The notes beneath the pieces were generated by a model. That model saw nothing but the letters and a program-made list of their open reading frames with translations. It was not told where the DNA came from and made no database searches. DNA of 64,000 bases from Microbacterium oxydans (lineage in GTDB: Bacteria; Actinomycetota; Actinomycetes; Actinomycetales; Microbacteriaceae), in assembly GCF_000956525.1 (NCBI RefSeq), contig NZ_JYIW01000026.1, forward strand, positions 310,001 to 374,000, written 5' to 3'. Below, one piece after another: positions 25,516-33,407 of the stretch. Positions within the stretch are counted from its first letter, which is position 1; every line of letters starts with the position of its first letter. The translations under genes were made by a program, and so were the position numbers.

Positions 25516-26648
25516 AGCTCTGGTGGCACGACCTTGCGGTCCTGCGCGGGGAAGATGACCTTCTGCACGATGATGATGATGCTCGCCGCCACCGGGATCG
25601 CCACCAGCGCGCCGAGGATGCCGCCGAGTGCGCCACCCGCGACCGCTGCGATCACGACAAGAGCTCCGGGAACCGCGACGGCCTTGCTCATGATGCGCGG
25701 TGAGAGCACGTATGCCTCGATCTGCATGTAGACGAGGTAGTAGACGAAAGCGATCAGCGCGGTGATCGGGCTGACGAAGAGGCAGATCAGCGAGTTGATG
25801 ATCGATGCGCTGAGCGTGCCGACCAGCGGGATCATCGACCCGATGAACGCGATCAGCGCGAGGAGCGCCGGAACGGGTGCCCCGATGATGCTGAGCACGA
25901 TCAGACTGAGCACGCCGTTCACGAGTGCGAGGCTGGCCTGGCCCATCACATACCGGCCGACGGCGCCTGACACGTCTTCGAGCAGTCCGCTGAACGTCTC
26001 GCGCTGGTACGCGGGAACGAAACGGGCGGCGACCTTCTTCATGCTCCGCAGCGACGCCATGAAGTAGAGCGTGAGGATCAGCACGATCGTCACTCCGGTG
26101 AATCCGCCGGCGATTCCGGCGCCGACAGCGAAGACGCCGCCACCGATGTTCGCGAGGTTGCCCGGGTCCTGCAGGAACGACAGGATGCCGTTGGCAGCAT
26201 CCTCGAATGTCGATCCGAACCGGGTGTTCAGGTCCTTGAACCAGTCGGCGGCCATGATGTCCTTGACCATCTGCGGGCCGTTGTCGATCAGGTTGGTGAT
26301 CTGCTGGACGAGGATCGGCACGATCGCGAGGATGATCCCCGCGAAGGCCAGGACCACCACGGCGACCACGATCGCGACCGCAGCCGGACGGGGGAGCTTG
26401 CGCTCGATGAACGACACGATCGGATCGAGGCCGAGCGAGAGGAAGATCGCGACGCCGATGTACACCAGGACGGTCGCCAGCTGGTCGACGATGCCGCCGA
26501 TCACCAGTGCGACGAGCACGCCGAGCGCGCCCATCAGACCCAGCATGAACGGATTCGTCCGTGCCAGCGCGGCGACTGAAGCTGGTCGTCTGGTCGCGGG
26601 CGGCGCACTCACGTGTGCGGGCTTCGCGTTCTCGGTCTTGCGGCGCAT
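25506..26648 (-). CDS. AI-2E/PerM-family membrane transporter
   Basis: The 380-residue membrane protein has paired N-terminal helices (FMLGLMGALGVLVALVIGG, then VLVYIGVAIFLSLGLDPIV), a third helix, an extracellular-like helical region (residues about 125-190) and a C-terminal bundle with the family signature AVAGGALGGILGALVAIPVA. Members are called AI-2E exporters after E. coli TqsA, but most have no proven substrate. ATG 26648 is preceded by GAGGGA; upstream codons are unconvincing. Confidence 0.88.
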   Translation of the reverse strand: MRRKTENAKPAHVSAPPATRRPASVAALARTNPFMLGLMGALGVLVALVIGGIVDQLATVLVYIGVAIFLSLGLDPIVSFIERKLPRPAAVAIVVAVVVLAFAGIILAIVPILVQQITNLIDNGPQMVKDIMAADWFKDLNTRFGSTFEDAANGILSFLQDPGNLANIGGGVFAVGAGIAGGFTGVTIVLILTLYFMASLRSMKKVAARFVPAYQRETFSGLLEDVSGAVGRYVMGQASLALVNGVLSLIVLSIIGAPVPALLALIAFIGSMIPLVGTLSASIINSLICLFVSPITALIAFVYYLVYMQIEAYVLSPRIMSKAVAVPGALVVIAAVAGGALGGILGALVAIPVAASIIIIVQKVIFPAQDRKVVPPELAA

Positions 26649-26868
26649 GATTCCCTCACTCTGTCGGTTCGGACCCCTCAGTTGATCACCGGAGTCCGAC
26701 CCGGTCAAGCAAGCCACGCCGACGGTGTGCACCGACCTGTCATCAGAGGTCCGACATCTGCGATCCGGGCCTCGTTCCGATCCCCTAGGCTCGGGGAGGC
26801 CCTCATCTGAAAGGGGGGCCGTGGTCGCGGGCGAGGGGATCCGCGGTCGATCTGCCTGGGGAGGTCAC

Positions 26869-26937
26869 ATGGGGATGTCTGCTGCGCGCCTGTGCGTCAT
26901 ACGCGCTCGATCGAACGACGCTGCATCGTGCCGGTGA
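26869..26937 (+). CDS. Putative 22-codon leader ORF before the AraC gene
   Basis: ATG 26869 has GGGGAGG (26858-26864) just upstream, the strongest ribosome binding site in this leader. The frame encodes MGMSAARLCVIRARSNDAAS plus CR and stops at TGA 26935-26937, overlapping the ATG 26937 of the AraC gene as TGATG. The second ATG (26875) has better spacing and gives 20 codons. It is likely a translational-coupling leader peptide; no known attenuator motif is recognised. Confidence 0.45.
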   Translation: MGMSAARLCVIRARSNDAASCR

Positions 26938-27770
26938 TGAGGGCTCGCACGTTGGCGATGTTCGGCAGCGTGCGAATCCGGGAGTTCGTCGGCGGACGCG
27001 ACGACACGCGCTCCAGGCTCGACCGTGTCACCGGGATGGTCGGTCTGCACAGCATCCGCTCCGGGGGTTTGGAGATCGACACCGAATCCGGCCGGATCCG
27101 GCTCGGCCCCAACGAGGCATTCCTCTTCGGGTATGACGGCGTGCTCCGTGCCGCTCCGCTCCCCGAACTGAGGCTGTTGTCGATCGTGGTGCCGTTTGAG
27201 GTACTGACCGGCGTCGGCGCTCCCGCAGCGGGGGAGGTCCGCTCGGTGTCCTCCGCGAGCGCGCTGCTCGATCCGGCACTCGCGTTCGCCGAGCGTGCTG
27301 CTGAGCTCGATCCCGAGCCCGTGAGCGGCTTCGGCAGCTACTATTTCGAGCGGCTCCTCCAGGAGATGGTCATCGGCGTGGCAGTCGAGGGCGCCAAGGT
27401 CCCGCAGCGAGCACCCAGGGCCGGGGTCTACCTGAGCGCGCTGGCGATGATCGCAGCGCAACGCGAAGACCCTGGGCTGTCGCCGCACATGATCGCCGAT
27501 CAGCTGGCGATCTCGATGCGGCAGCTGCAACGTGCGTTCCGCTCGCACGACACGACACCCGAGCGGCAGATCCGCCGAGCGAGGGTCGAACATGCGGTGA
27601 CCCTGCTCGCGGACCGCGTGTACGACCCGCTCAGCATCGCGGAGATCGGTCGATACGCAGGGTTCGCAGACGGTTCGAGTCTCGCGCGTGCGATGGCGCA
27701 GGAAGGGCATCGATCGCCCGCTGCGCTGCGGCGGGCGTCGCGGTCGGATGCCGGAGCTGCAGCCGGCTGA
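26937..27770 (+). CDS. AraC-family transcriptional regulator
   Basis: The 277-residue protein has an N-terminal effector-type domain (roughly residues 10-160) and a C-terminal AraC double HTH: SPHMIADQLAISMRQLQRAF with the second motif PLSIAEIGRYAGFADGSSLA. The N-terminal half resembles AraC-binding-domain-like regulators of the type with a GMVGLHSIRSGGLEIDTESG segment. ATG 26937 is chosen because it overlaps the stop of a leader ORF with a strong ribosome binding site. The exported protein gene downstream may be its target. Confidence 0.83.
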   Translation: MRARTLAMFGSVRIREFVGGRDDTRSRLDRVTGMVGLHSIRSGGLEIDTESGRIRLGPNEAFLFGYDGVLRAAPLPELRLLSIVVPFEVLTGVGAPAAGEVRSVSSASALLDPALAFAERAAELDPEPVSGFGSYYFERLLQEMVIGVAVEGAKVPQRAPRAGVYLSALAMIAAQREDPGLSPHMIADQLAISMRQLQRAFRSHDTTPERQIRRARVEHAVTLLADRVYDPLSIAEIGRYAGFADGSSLARAMAQEGHRSPAALRRASRSDAGAAAG

Positions 27771-27984
27771 CCATACGCAGCACGACGAACGACGGGTCCA
27801 CAGCGACAGAGTGGTCCTCTCTCGTCGCGAGGGCTGGCGCAGACGCCACGATGACTCACGGAAGACAATTTCCCGGAGATCCCTCCCCGACTCGGCGCCC
27901 GCGAAGCCCGTTCGCCGTGCCTCGGCATCGTTCGTGCATGCGCCGTTCGGTGGGGTGTCCGCTGACCAAGAGGAGAACGACATC

Positions 27985-28593
27985 ATGAGTGTCAACGAGC
28001 ACGACATCCAGTCCGGCGCGGGGATGAAGCGCCGCACCGTCATCAAGGCAGCGGCGTGGTCCGCACCCGTCGTCGCGGTCGCCATCGCGACGCCGATGGC
28101 CGCAGCGAGCGTGGCCCGACTGCAGACCGCACCCGGCGGAGGACTCTCGGTCTGGCAGGGCAGCACCTCGGTCGGCACGTTCACCGTCGCGCAGCCGAAC
28201 CGCGTGCAGGTCAACACCGGGCAGAGCGTCGGTTTCTCGGTCATGGACATCGACACCGGTGAGGATGCAGCCGCCGGGCTGTACACGTCCGGCGTGGTCA
28301 CCGTGACCGTGCAGTGGGGCGCCGGCAGCGGCGTGCCCACGCCGAGCAGCTACCGGCTCGAGGAGCGCAACCTGAACGGCTGGACCCGCGTCGGATCGCT
28401 TCCCGACGCAGGCACCACCGGCTCGGTGCAGTACGTCTACACAGGCCTGCTCAACGGCTCGGCCAACGTCGTTCCGCTCCCCGTCGTCTGGCTGTACCCG
28501 ACCGCGGGTGGCGCGCTGACACCGAGCTACGTCAACACCGTGCTGTCGGCTGAGCACCTGAGCGAGAAGACCTCGGGCGCTCGCGTTCCCTGA
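27985..28593 (+). CDS. Putative Tat-exported protein of unknown function
   Basis: A 202-residue protein whose N-terminus has a twin-arginine leader: GMKRRTVIKAAAWSAPVVAV then AIATPMAAAS. The mature part is beta-rich, with Gly, Ser and Thr richness and no cysteine, and ends near LSEKTSGARVP. The frame is open far upstream (27688), but ATG 27985 has a good AGAGGAGAA site and places the leader correctly. The 214-base gap from the AraC gene shows no other feature. It is not recognised as a known enzyme. Confidence 0.8.
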   Translation: MSVNEHDIQSGAGMKRRTVIKAAAWSAPVVAVAIATPMAAASVARLQTAPGGGLSVWQGSTSVGTFTVAQPNRVQVNTGQSVGFSVMDIDTGEDAAAGLYTSGVVTVTVQWGAGSGVPTPSSYRLEERNLNGWTRVGSLPDAGTTGSVQYVYTGLLNGSANVVPLPVVWLYPTAGGALTPSYVNTVLSAEHLSEKTSGARVP

Positions 28594-28614
28594 GCTCGGC
28601 CCACAGAACAGCAG

Positions 28615-28645
28615 GAGCCCCGCATCGGTTGCCGATGCGGGGCTC
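28615..28645 (+). terminator. Terminator after the Tat-exported protein gene
   Basis: A perfect 14-bp stem, GAGCCCCGCATCGG (28615-28628), loop TTG, CCGATGCGGGGCTC (28632-28645), 21 bases after the stop codon and followed by TTCG. It can also serve the convergent 90-residue gene. Confidence 0.9.
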
Positions 28646-28669
28646 TTCGCGTGCCGGCGTGTGCGTCGG

Positions 28670-28942
28670 TCAGTCGTGCCGGACGGAGAGCATGCGCCAG
28701 CCGTCAGGGACCTGTGCCTCGAGAGCGGCCATGTCCTCGCCCGAGATCTCGGTCGGCGCATCGCGGCGGTCGAAGGTGCCGACCACCGTGCGGACGCCTC
28801 CAGCCTGCATGGTGACGCTCGCCGTGGTCATGTCCCAGCCCTCAGGGGCCTGGGCGAGGAGCTGCTCGCGGAGCACGGGGATATCGGGGCCTTCGACGGT
28901 CGCAGTGCGGGTCTCGGCAGGGCGGATGAGGGCGAACAGCAT
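28670..28942 (-). CDS. Conserved hypothetical protein, 90 residues
   Basis: Product MLFALIRPAETRTATVEGPD with two similar beta/alpha segments, the first ending QLLAQAPEGWDM and the second ALEAQVPDGWRM, suggesting an internal duplication of a small unit. There is no membrane segment or signal. It starts 9 bases after the stop of the oxidoreductase-like gene upstream and is probably cotranscribed with it. Function is unknown. Confidence 0.65.
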   Translation of the reverse strand: MLFALIRPAETRTATVEGPDIPVLREQLLAQAPEGWDMTTASVTMQAGGVRTVVGTFDRRDAPTEISGEDMAALEAQVPDGWRMLSVRHD

Positions 28943-28951
28943 CAGTCCAGA

Positions 28952-29434
28952 CTACGGGAGCTCGACCGTCTCGTTCTCGGCGTCGAGCGGCTCACCGGTG
29001 ATCTTCGACTTCACGAAGCTGAAGATCGATGCCAGCTTGCCGCCGGGGCTGTCCCAGTACTCCGCCGACTCGGCGGAGAACTTCAGCAGGCCGACATTCG
29101 GGTCCTCGGGGCCGTCGGTGAACCAGGCCTCGACCGTCGGGCTCCAGAGTTCGCGGATCTTCGACTGATCGTCGACGAGTTCCGCGGTACCTGAGAGCGA
29201 GACCCAGGAGCCGTTCGAGCTCAGCGAGACGCCGACGCGTTCGTCGCGCTCGATGTCGCCAGTGAGCGAGGCGCTCTTCGCGACGAGGAACCAGAGGTCG
29301 CCGTCGAACTCCGACTCCTGCACCGTGAGCGGATGCGCGACGAGTCGGTCCTGCGCGTTTCGGGTCGTGAACATCGCGAACCGGAAGTCCTTGATCAGCT
29401 CTGCGACGCGCTGGGTGGGTGTGGTGTCGCTCAT
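28952..29434 (-). CDS. Pyridoxamine 5'-phosphate oxidase-like (general stress protein 26 type)
   Basis: The 160-residue protein is a split-barrel flavin-binding family member: VAELIKDFRFAMFTTRNAQD, LVAHPLTVQESEFDGDLWFL, and the C-terminal AWFTDGPEDPNVGLLKFSAE with AEYWDSPGGKLA, a pattern typical of the YzzA/general stress protein 26 group rather than true PdxH. Probably binds FMN or F420; substrate unknown. ATG 29434 fits the family start. The upstream in-frame extension is poor. Confidence 0.82.
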   Translation of the reverse strand: MSDTTPTQRVAELIKDFRFAMFTTRNAQDRLVAHPLTVQESEFDGDLWFLVAKSASLTGDIERDERVGVSLSSNGSWVSLSGTAELVDDQSKIRELWSPTVEAWFTDGPEDPNVGLLKFSAESAEYWDSPGGKLASIFSFVKSKITGEPLDAENETVELP

Positions 29435-29557
29435 GGGAGTCGTCCTCTCGAGTGGGGCGGTGGAGACGGAGCTCTCAGCATGCGCCCCGAGAGTGGATGC
29501 ACCGAGGGGGTTGCGGTCGCGAGCGCACGGCATTAGGAATGCCCAGCTCACATGCGA

Positions 29558-29589
29558 AGAGCCCCCAGAGCGGATGCTCTGGGGGCTCT
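29558..29589 (-). terminator. glnA1 terminator
   Basis: A perfect 14-bp stem, AGAGCCCCCAGAGC (29558-29571), loop GGAT, GCTCTGGGGGCTCT (29576-29589), located 17 bases past the glnA1 stop on the minus strand. Confidence 0.88.
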
Positions 29590-29606
29590 CGATGCACTGG
29601 CTCGGA

Positions 29607-31031
29607 TCAGACGCCGAAGTACAGCTCGTACTCGAACGGGTGCGGACGCTGCGCCATCGGCAGGATCTCGTTCTCGTGCTTGTACGAGATCCAGGTCTCG
29701 ATGAGCTCCTTGGTGAACACGCCGCCCTCGAGGAGGAACTGGTGGTCTGCCGCGAGCGCGTCGAGCGAGTCGACCAGCGAGTTCGGCACCTGCGGGATGC
29801 CCTTGGCCTCCTCGGGGGGAAGCTCGTAGAGGTCCTTGTCGACGGGCTCGTGGGGCTCGATGCGGTTCTTGATGCCGTCGAGGCCTGCCATCAGCTGCGC
29901 GGCGAATGCGAGGTACGGGTTGCCGGAGGCATCCGGAGCGCGGAACTCGATGCGCTTGGCCTTCGGGTTGGAACCCGTGATCGGGATGCGGATCGCGGCG
30001 GAGCGGTTACCGGCCGAGTACACCAGGTTGACCGGTGCCTCGAAGCCCTTGACCAGACGGTGGTAGCTGTTCAGCGTCGGGTTGGTGAAGGCGAGCACAG
30101 CCGGAGCGTGTGCGAGCAGGCCGCCGATGTACCAGCGAGCGATGTCGCTGAGCTGGCCGTAGCCTGCCTCGTCGTAGAACAGCGGCTTGCCGTCGTTCCA
30201 CAGGGACTGGTGCGTGTGCATGCCAGAGCCGTTGTCGCCATAGAGCGGCTTCGGCATGAAGGTCGCGACCTTGCCCCACTCTTCACAGGTGTTCTTGACG
30301 ATGTACTTGAACTTCAGGATGTCGTCCGCCGAGTGCACCATGGTGTCGAAGCGGTAGTTGATCTCCTGCTGGCCCGCGGTGCCCACCTCGTGGTGCGAGC
30401 GCTCGAGGATGAACCCGGCGTCGATCAGCTTGAGCGTGATGTCATCGCGCAGGTCTGCCGTCTTGTCGACGGGGGAGACGGGGAAGTATCCGCCCTTGTA
30501 CGGGGTCTTGTTGGCGAGGTTTCCGCCTTCTTCCTCGCGTCCGGTGTTCCACGCGGCCTCTTCGGAGTCGACCTTGTAGAAGCTCTCGCCCGAGGTGACC
30601 GAGTAGCGCACGTCGTCGAAGATGTAGAACTCGGCCTCGGGGGCGAAGAACGCGGTGTCGGCGATGCCGGTGGAGGCGAGGTACTTCTCCGCCTTCTTCG
30701 CGACCTGACGCGGGTCCTTCGAGTAGATCTCGCCGGTGCGCGGGTTGTAGATGTCGAAGATCATCACGAGCGTGCTCGCCTCGCGGAACGGGTCGACGTA
30801 TGCCGTCGTCACATCCGGGATGAGCTGCATGTCGGACTCGTGGATGCTGGCGAAGCCGCGGATCGACGAGCCGTCGAACAGCTGACCCTCCGTGAAGAAC
30901 GCCTCGTCCACCGTCGACGCAGGAATGTTGAAGTGCTGCTGCACGCCAGGGAGATCGGTGAAACGGATGTCAAGGAACTTGACGTCGTTCTCCTTGATGT
31001 AGCTCAGGACTTCGGACGAATCTTTGAACAT
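29607..31031 (-). CDS. glnA: Glutamine synthetase, type I (GlnA1), adenylylation-competent
   Basis: The main ammonium-assimilating glutamine synthetase. The 474-residue product carries [46 protein letters not shown] and ATP-binding [20 protein letters not shown]. The adenylylation site [11 protein letters not shown] is intact with Tyr about 402, matching the GlnE encoded at 21529. AGGAG lies 7 bases before the ATG. A four-box GlnR operator is 62-99 bases upstream, so transcription is probably nitrogen-controlled. Confidence 0.97.
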   Translation of the reverse strand: MFKDSSEVLSYIKENDVKFLDIRFTDLPGVQQHFNIPASTVDEAFFTEGQLFDGSSIRGFASIHESDMQLIPDVTTAYVDPFREASTLVMIFDIYNPRTGEIYSKDPRQVAKKAEKYLASTGIADTAFFAPEAEFYIFDDVRYSVTSGESFYKVDSEEAAWNTGREEEGGNLANKTPYKGGYFPVSPVDKTADLRDDITLKLIDAGFILERSHHEVGTAGQQEINYRFDTMVHSADDILKFKYIVKNTCEEWGKVATFMPKPLYGDNGSGMHTHQSLWNDGKPLFYDEAGYGQLSDIARWYIGGLLAHAPAVLAFTNPTLNSYHRLVKGFEAPVNLVYSAGNRSAAIRIPITGSNPKAKRIEFRAPDASGNPYLAFAAQLMAGLDGIKNRIEPHEPVDKDLYELPPEEAKGIPQVPNSLVDSLDALAADHQFLLEGGVFTKELIETWISYKHENEILPMAQRPHPFEYELYFGV

Positions 31032-31092
31032 AAACGACTCCTGTGTAGCGGAACGATGGCTTCACGGCCATTCTGCACAGTACGGCTGAGTG

Positions 31093-31130
31093 ATTTCTCC
31101 TGGGTGTCCGCTTTGTTTCGAGCTTGTTAC
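31093..31130 (-). promoter_or_regulatory. GlnR operator of glnA1
   Basis: Read on the minus strand: GTAAC-n6-GAAAC-n6-GACAC-n6-GAAAT (boxes at 31130-31126, 31119-31115, 31108-31104 and 31097-31093). This follows the actinobacterial GlnR consensus gTnAC-n6-GaAAC repeated, with every 6-base spacer exact. It ends 61 bases before the glnA1 start. Confidence 0.8.
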
Positions 31131-31156
31131 GGCGAAAGAGGGAGTCAGGCCCTCGG

Positions 31157-31162
31157 TATTCT
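31157..31162 (+). promoter_or_regulatory. -10 element of the RDD gene (leaderless)
   Basis: TATTCT ends 6 bases before GTG 31169, placing the transcription start at or next to the start codon. Confidence 0.5.
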
Positions 31163-31168
31163 GGAGAG

Positions 31169-31600
31169 GTGACGGATGCTGCTGCGAACATGTACCCCGG
31201 TGAGCGACTCGGGCTCCCGGAATCAGGACCTCGAAGCATCGGCCGTCCCGGACGCCGGATCGGCGCCCTGCTGATCGACTACGTCGCCGCGACGATCGTC
31301 GCCACCGGTTTCCTCGGGTTCGACCAGTTCGCACTGCCGTCCGAAGCCGGCCTCACGCAGTTCGCGCCGATGTTCGTGTTCGCGCTCCTGCAGATCATCT
31401 TCATCCCGGTCGTGGGCGGGAGCCCTGGCCACCGCATCCTCGGCATGCGCGTCGTGCGCATCGACGGCAGCTGGATCGGCCTGTGGCGCCCGATCGTGCG
31501 CACCCTGCTGCTGGTCCTCGTGATCCCCGCGGTGATCTGGGACGGCGATCAGCGCGGTCTGCACGACAAGGCCGCCGGCACGGTGCTCATCCGCGCCTGA
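31169..31600 (+). CDS. RDD-family membrane protein
   Basis: A 143-residue membrane protein of the RDD family: after GRRIGALLIDYVAATIVATG, with the Arg and two Asp residues that name the family, come further helices (FAPMFVFALLQIIFIPVV, TLLLVLVIPAVIWDGD) and the C-terminal LHDKAAGTVLIRA. GSPGHRILGMRVVRIDG is the conserved loop. Function is uncertain; some members are transporters. GTG 31169 is preferred for its leaderless promoter; ATG 31190 is possible. It is divergent from glnA1. Confidence 0.85.
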   Translation: MTDAAANMYPGERLGLPESGPRSIGRPGRRIGALLIDYVAATIVATGFLGFDQFALPSEAGLTQFAPMFVFALLQIIFIPVVGGSPGHRILGMRVVRIDGSWIGLWRPIVRTLLLVLVIPAVIWDGDQRGLHDKAAGTVLIRA

Positions 31601-31623
31601 GGGGCTCGCTCAGTCCCGACGAC

Positions 31624-32112
31624 TCACTCCTTGCCGCGGTTGCGTCGACGAGCCTCGCGCGGTGCACGGCCGCCGAGGAACGACCGGGCGGGGTCGACGG
31701 TGTAGCCGTGCCGGAGCGCTTCGCGGCCGATCAGCATTCGGAAGCCCATCTCGTCGCGATTGCTCAGCGTGACCTCCGCGAGCACCTCGCGGTCGACCAG
31801 ACGGAGCAGCAGTTGCACGACGATCCGCTGCTGCGCGTGACCGGATGAGCTTCGCACGGCGCGTCGATCGTGGATCGGGGTCTCGACGACGACGGCATCC
31901 TCCTGGCTGTCCTGCCAGGGCTTCACGCGGAAGCGGACCCACGACTCGCCGTCCTGCTCGAACTCGACGATGTCGAAGGCATGCAGCGAGGAGGTGCGTG
32001 CTCCCGTGTCGATCTTGGCTTTGATCCAGTCGACGCCGAGATCTGGGAGCGCCACCCATTCTCGCCACCCCGTAAGAGTGTTTGAATGGGATGTCTTCGT
32101 CACTCGATACAT
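31624..32112 (-). CDS. RimB-like ATP-dependent zinc protease (PF05618)
   Basis: The 162-residue protein has the aspartyl-protease-like core of the family: TGWREWVALPDLGVDWIKAK, then KIDTGARTSSLHAFDIVEFE with D-T-G-A, and LIGREALRHGYTVDPARSFL near the C-terminus. RimB partners the glutamate ligase RimK, which modifies ribosomal protein S6 with Glu tails in proteobacteria. It is divergent from rimK with only 17 bases between starts, so their promoters lie in each other's coding regions. GTG at codon 4 is an alternative start. It is convergent with the RDD gene. Confidence 0.85.
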   Translation of the reverse strand: MYRVTKTSHSNTLTGWREWVALPDLGVDWIKAKIDTGARTSSLHAFDIVEFEQDGESWVRFRVKPWQDSQEDAVVVETPIHDRRAVRSSSGHAQQRIVVQLLLRLVDREVLAEVTLSNRDEMGFRMLIGREALRHGYTVDPARSFLGGRAPREARRRNRGKE

Positions 32113-32129
32113 CCTGGCAGGAATTCCCC

Positions 32130-33317
32130 GTGAAGCTCGCAGTACTCTCCCGTGCGCCGCAGGCGTATTCCACTCAGCGACTGCGTGCTGCCGCGCTGCA
32201 GCGCGGTCACAACGTCAAGGTGCTGAACACCCTGCGCTTCGCGATCGACCTCACGGCGGATGAACCGGACCTGCACTACCGCGGCAGGCAGCTCAGCGAC
32301 TACGACGCGATCCTGCCTCGGATCGGCAACTCGATCACGTACTTCGGCACCGCAGTGGTGCGCCAGTTCGAGCAGATGGACGTGTACACGCCGAACACGG
32401 CGAACGGCATCTCGAGCGCCCGCGACAAGCTCCGTGCCAACCAGATCCTCTCCCGTCACAACATCGCCATGCCGCCGACGGCGTTCGTGCGCAATCGAGC
32501 CGACGTCCGACCTGCCATCGAGCGGGTCGGCGGCGCTCCCGTCGTGATCAAGCTGCTCGAGGGAACGCAGGGCATCGGCGTGATCCTGGCACCGCAGGTG
32601 AAGGTCGCAGAGGCCATCATCGAGACGCTGCACTCGACCAAGCAGAACGTGCTGATCCAGAAGTTCATCTCCGAGAGCCGGGGGCGCGACATCCGTGCGC
32701 TGGTGGTCGGCGATCGGGTCGTCGCCGCGATGCGTCGTTCTGCGGCCGGCGACGAGTTCCGTTCGAACGTGCATCGCGGCGGTTCGGTCGAGGCGGTCGA
32801 GCTCGACCCCGTGTACGAGCGCGCTGCAGTGCGTTCAGCGCAGATCATGGGTCTTCGCGTCGCCGGTGTCGACATGCTCGAGGGCGATGACGGTCCGCTG
32901 GTCATGGAGGTCAACTCCTCGCCTGGTCTGCAGGGCATCGAGACCGCGACCAAGCTCGACGTGGCCGGAGCGATCATCGACTACATCGCCGGACAGGTCG
33001 CCTTCCCCGAGATCGACGTGCGGCAGCGCCTGACGGTCTCCACCGGCTACGGCGTCGCCGAACTCATGGTGCACGGCGCGGTCGATCTGGTGGGCAAGAC
33101 GCTGGGCGAGGCCGGGCTCTGGGAACGCGACATCACGGTGCTGACCCTGCACCGCGGGGTCAGTGTGATCCCGAACCCGCGCAAGCACGTCGTGCTCGAG
33201 GCCGACGACCGGCTGTTCTGCTTCGGCAAGCTCGACGAGATGCGGGGCATGGTCCCGGAGCGCCGCCGACGCCGGGCCAAGGTGCGTCGTCTGCCGCGGC
33301 AGCCGCTCTCTGAATGA
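32130..33317 (+). CDS. rimK: RimK-family ATP-grasp glutamate ligase with C-terminal RCK_C-like domain
   Basis: The ligase part (about residues 1-295) matches RimK: VKLAVLSRAPQAYSTQRLRA, ATP-grasp VVIKLLEGTQGIGV, SRGRDIRALVVGDRVVAAMR and the metal site LVMEVNSSPGLQGIE. The family adds glutamate to a C-terminal Glu, classically of ribosomal protein S6. An extra 75 residues (about 302-376, GAVDLVGKTLGEAGLWERDI to EADDRLFCFG) look like a TrkA-C/RCK_C regulatory domain. GTG 32130 is chosen because AGGA is 7 bases before it and it aligns with RimK N-termini; the longer frame from 32082 runs through the promoter region. Confidence 0.9.
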   Translation: MKLAVLSRAPQAYSTQRLRAAALQRGHNVKVLNTLRFAIDLTADEPDLHYRGRQLSDYDAILPRIGNSITYFGTAVVRQFEQMDVYTPNTANGISSARDKLRANQILSRHNIAMPPTAFVRNRADVRPAIERVGGAPVVIKLLEGTQGIGVILAPQVKVAEAIIETLHSTKQNVLIQKFISESRGRDIRALVVGDRVVAAMRRSAAGDEFRSNVHRGGSVEAVELDPVYERAAVRSAQIMGLRVAGVDMLEGDDGPLVMEVNSSPGLQGIETATKLDVAGAIIDYIAGQVAFPEIDVRQRLTVSTGYGVAELMVHGAVDLVGKTLGEAGLWERDITVLTLHRGVSVIPNPRKHVVLEADDRLFCFGKLDEMRGMVPERRRRRAKVRRLPRQPLSE

Positions 33318-33350
33318 GCACTGGCCACTGCGCGAGCACGGCCCGGTGAA

Positions 33351-33394
33351 CGCAGAAGCGCGGCCGCCCCGAGAGGGACGGCCGCGCTTCTGCG
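33351..33394. terminator. Bidirectional terminator between rimK and the DUF4191 gene
   Basis: A perfect 16-bp stem, CGCAGAAGCGCGGCCG (33351-33366) with CGGCCGCGCTTCTGCG (33379-33394) and a 12-base loop, placed between two convergent genes. Confidence 0.9.
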
Positions 33395-33407
33395 TGGAGG
33401 CTACGGG

